This document shows positions 62,291 to 64,000 of a stretch of 64,000 nt of DNA, one piece after another. Position numbers and translations under genes: made by a program. Within the stretch, counting starts at the first letter, position 1. Each line of letters starts with the position of its first letter. Origin of the DNA: Aphrophora alni (taxonomy: Eukaryota > Arthropoda > Insecta > Hemiptera > Aphrophoridae); contig OY740766.1 of NCBI GenBank assembly GCA_963513935.1, positions 3,564,001 to 3,628,000 on the forward strand. Reading direction: 5' to 3'. A model generated the notes under the pieces. The model did no database searches, had not been told where the DNA came from, and saw only the letters and a list, made by a program, of their open reading frames with translations.

Positions 62291-63290
62291 GAGGTTCTGA
62301 AGCGTTGACATGAACAAATAAAAGATTTTTTGAAAATTATTCGTTTTTTTCATTTGTTGATTGAAGTTCCACAAGTGAAATTTTTTTTTAGTGAAGTTTA
62401 TATGTATTTAACCGAAATTTTATCGTTATCTGTGGAGACAATTAAAAAAAAAATAGTTTTTTATGTCAAACTTATTTTTTTAAATCGAGATCTCCTGAAT
62501 TTTCATTTTAAAGAAAATCGAGACTAATGTGTTTTGTTTGAAAGGTGTACAGTTGAAAAAAAAAATTTGAACTAAATATTTTAAAAATTTGACACCAAAT
62601 CTAAACGAAAATGTTTACAATCGTACAAATAACAAAATCTATTTATTTAAAGTTATTATTTCATGCAACGAGACAATAGTAGAGCTGTAAATAGAAATGT
62701 TTTAAGCAGTTCAAATATATAAACCATGTGTTTAAGATGAAGGTTAATTAATTCTCAAACAAACCTAGACATATTTTGACACTGATTCCAACTAAAATTA
62801 ATTCCATCTCAGCCTCCAGCAAATGATGGCAGTTTGTCAAAGCTTTGTATTCAACTACTTTAAGATGGCTGATATTTTATTGTCGGTCACTTTCAACCTT
62901 AAAATCCAAATTGAAGCTTAATTTTTTAAGTTAAAATATTTATAATTTGTAAACGTTGGTTTTACATTCATTGGCACTGGTTTAATTGGTGTGTTTTTTG
63001 AATGTTCAAGGCACGTTATGTACATATCATAAAATCTATGCAATTTAATACGTAGTAAGAGTGTAGCTTACATAATTTTTAAATTCTATCCTTTTAAGAT
63101 TAAAATTACCTATGATTTAGTTTAAACGCAGTTTCTATGTTTGTGACAAATGAATACAATTTGTGCCTACCTTAGTCTAACAATAGGCTCACCAATTTCT
63201 TAGATTGTATTCCACCTTGAAATATTAGTAAGCTACCTGGCAGATAAAATTCATTTCATCCATATTACTTTAACCAGTATATGAAGCATA
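62291..63290. other. AT-rich DNA between the two element relics
   Basis: The plus frame at 62330-62527 is Phe/Leu/Lys-rich with no motif. Nothing else recognised. Confidence 0.4.
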
Positions 63291-63299
63291 AGAAGAAAA

Positions 63300-64000
63300 T
63301 GTGCTAAGGTCTTTTCACTCTTTATAAAGAGAAACAAGGAAGATACATAACTACAGAGCTATTTCTTTATTACTTGTGTTTAGTAGAGTTTTTGAAAAAC
63401 TGTATCTAACACAACTTCTTCCTTATTTAGTGGCCAATATGGTTTTCAAAAAGTCAACTCTTCAGTAAATGCAGTTGTCGAATTAATGGAAGTTGTAGTG
63501 GAAGGTTATGAATATTTTACTGGACCTCTCAAAAGCAATTTATTGTGTGGATTTCAAATTATTGCTAAAAAAATATGAACAAGTTGACATTCGCAGACCA
63601 CCTCTATCATGGTTACGAAACAACACGTGACTGTTGCAGGAAGGCTGTTTAAACAGGTCCAGTGTAGGTATGGGGTTCCTCAATTATCAGTTCTCGTACC
63701 AGTATTATTTTTACCTTATATAAATGATCTATCGTCATCAATAAATGTTGATCAACTAATTCAGTTTACTGACGATACAACTTTGACTTTTCAAACAAGT
63801 TCCTTGCAAATCTTAGAGCAAAAGGTCTTACAAGTTCACGCCGCAAAGCAGTACTTTGGGTGAAAACAGTTTGACAATAAATCCGGTCAAAACATGATTT
63901 AAACCAGGCAGAAAGTGTCGTTTTAGAAGATATAACTAGAAGAAGTAAACCCAGCAAAGTTCTTGGGTCTTCATATTGATAATAAGCTTTCTTGGAATAA
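63300..64000 (+). pseudogene. Decayed non-LTR retrotransposon reverse transcriptase, cut by window end
   Basis: Landmarks of a Jockey/CR1-like reverse transcriptase in several frames: NYRAISLLLVFSRVFEKLYL near 63350-63410, QYGFQKVNSSVNAVVELMEV near 63435-63495, then GVPQLSVLVPVLFLPYINDL at about 63672-63731, and LIQFTDDTTLTF around 63750, where the catalytic FADD has become FTDD. FLGLHIDNKLSWN reaches the window end. Stops and frameshifts break the frame, and the GVPQGS motif has lost its Gly. The longest open piece is 63609-63863. The element continues beyond the window, so its 3' end is unknown. Confidence 0.9.

Noticed and set aside
63766..63957. 63-codon minus-strand frame at the window end
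   Set aside because: Antisense shadow of the non-LTR reverse transcriptase relic.

Overview
The window looks like a stretch of non-dipteran insect (arthropod) nuclear DNA. It is strongly AT-rich, intron-like and crowded with repeats. Two blocks of the arthropod telomere-type repeat TTAGG (written CCTAA on this strand) and an insect-like Pitx homeodomain exon support this. A hemipteran is plausible from the general texture, but that is a guess. There are no operons, bacterial-type genes or CRISPR arrays.

Only one host coding exon is convincing: 11451-11698, minus strand. It encodes the N-terminal side of a Pitx/Ptx1 homeodomain up to homeodomain residue 46 and ends at a GTGAGT donor. The exon with helix 3 (the WFKNRR part) is not visible between it and the window start, so the downstream intron appears to exceed 11 kb. 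No other Pitx exon is recognisable in the remaining 52 kb, which is therefore either one huge upstream intron or intergenic DNA.

Nearly everything else is repeat-derived. At 1-31 kb there are CT/GT, TA and TTC microsatellites, a TE with four ~146-150 bp internal repeats (10.2-11.0 kb), at least ten diverged copies of one dispersed family (family A, both orientations) and an 18-unit satellite of 137-141 bp (27.9-30.4 kb). At 31-45 kb there are a mariner-like transposase relic, several foldback elements, a nested 27-bp minisatellite (36.9-38.3 kb), a 375-bp interstitial TTAGG block, a short non-autonomous Helitron with a clear 3' hairpin and CTAG end, and a 205-bp near-perfect palindrome. At 45-58 kb there are an unrecognised coding-like relic, more foldbacks, a miRNA-like hairpin and a second TTAGG block sandwiched in a duplicated flank. 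The last 4.4 kb holds a decayed autonomous Helitron (Rep plus PIF1-like helicase, minus strand) and, at the window end, a decayed non-LTR reverse transcriptase (plus strand).

The most unusual signals are: (1) a box of the form CTGAGGATGG...CGAAACG shared by about 14 otherwise different repeats; (2) a strong splice-donor-like sequence in every satellite unit, on the Pitx-sense strand; (3) the structured variants and duplicated flanks of the TTAGG blocks; (4) apparent over-representation of CAGCTG, usually inside AACAGCTGWT. All calls come from reading by eye. Family names rest on remembered motifs, and no database search was run.
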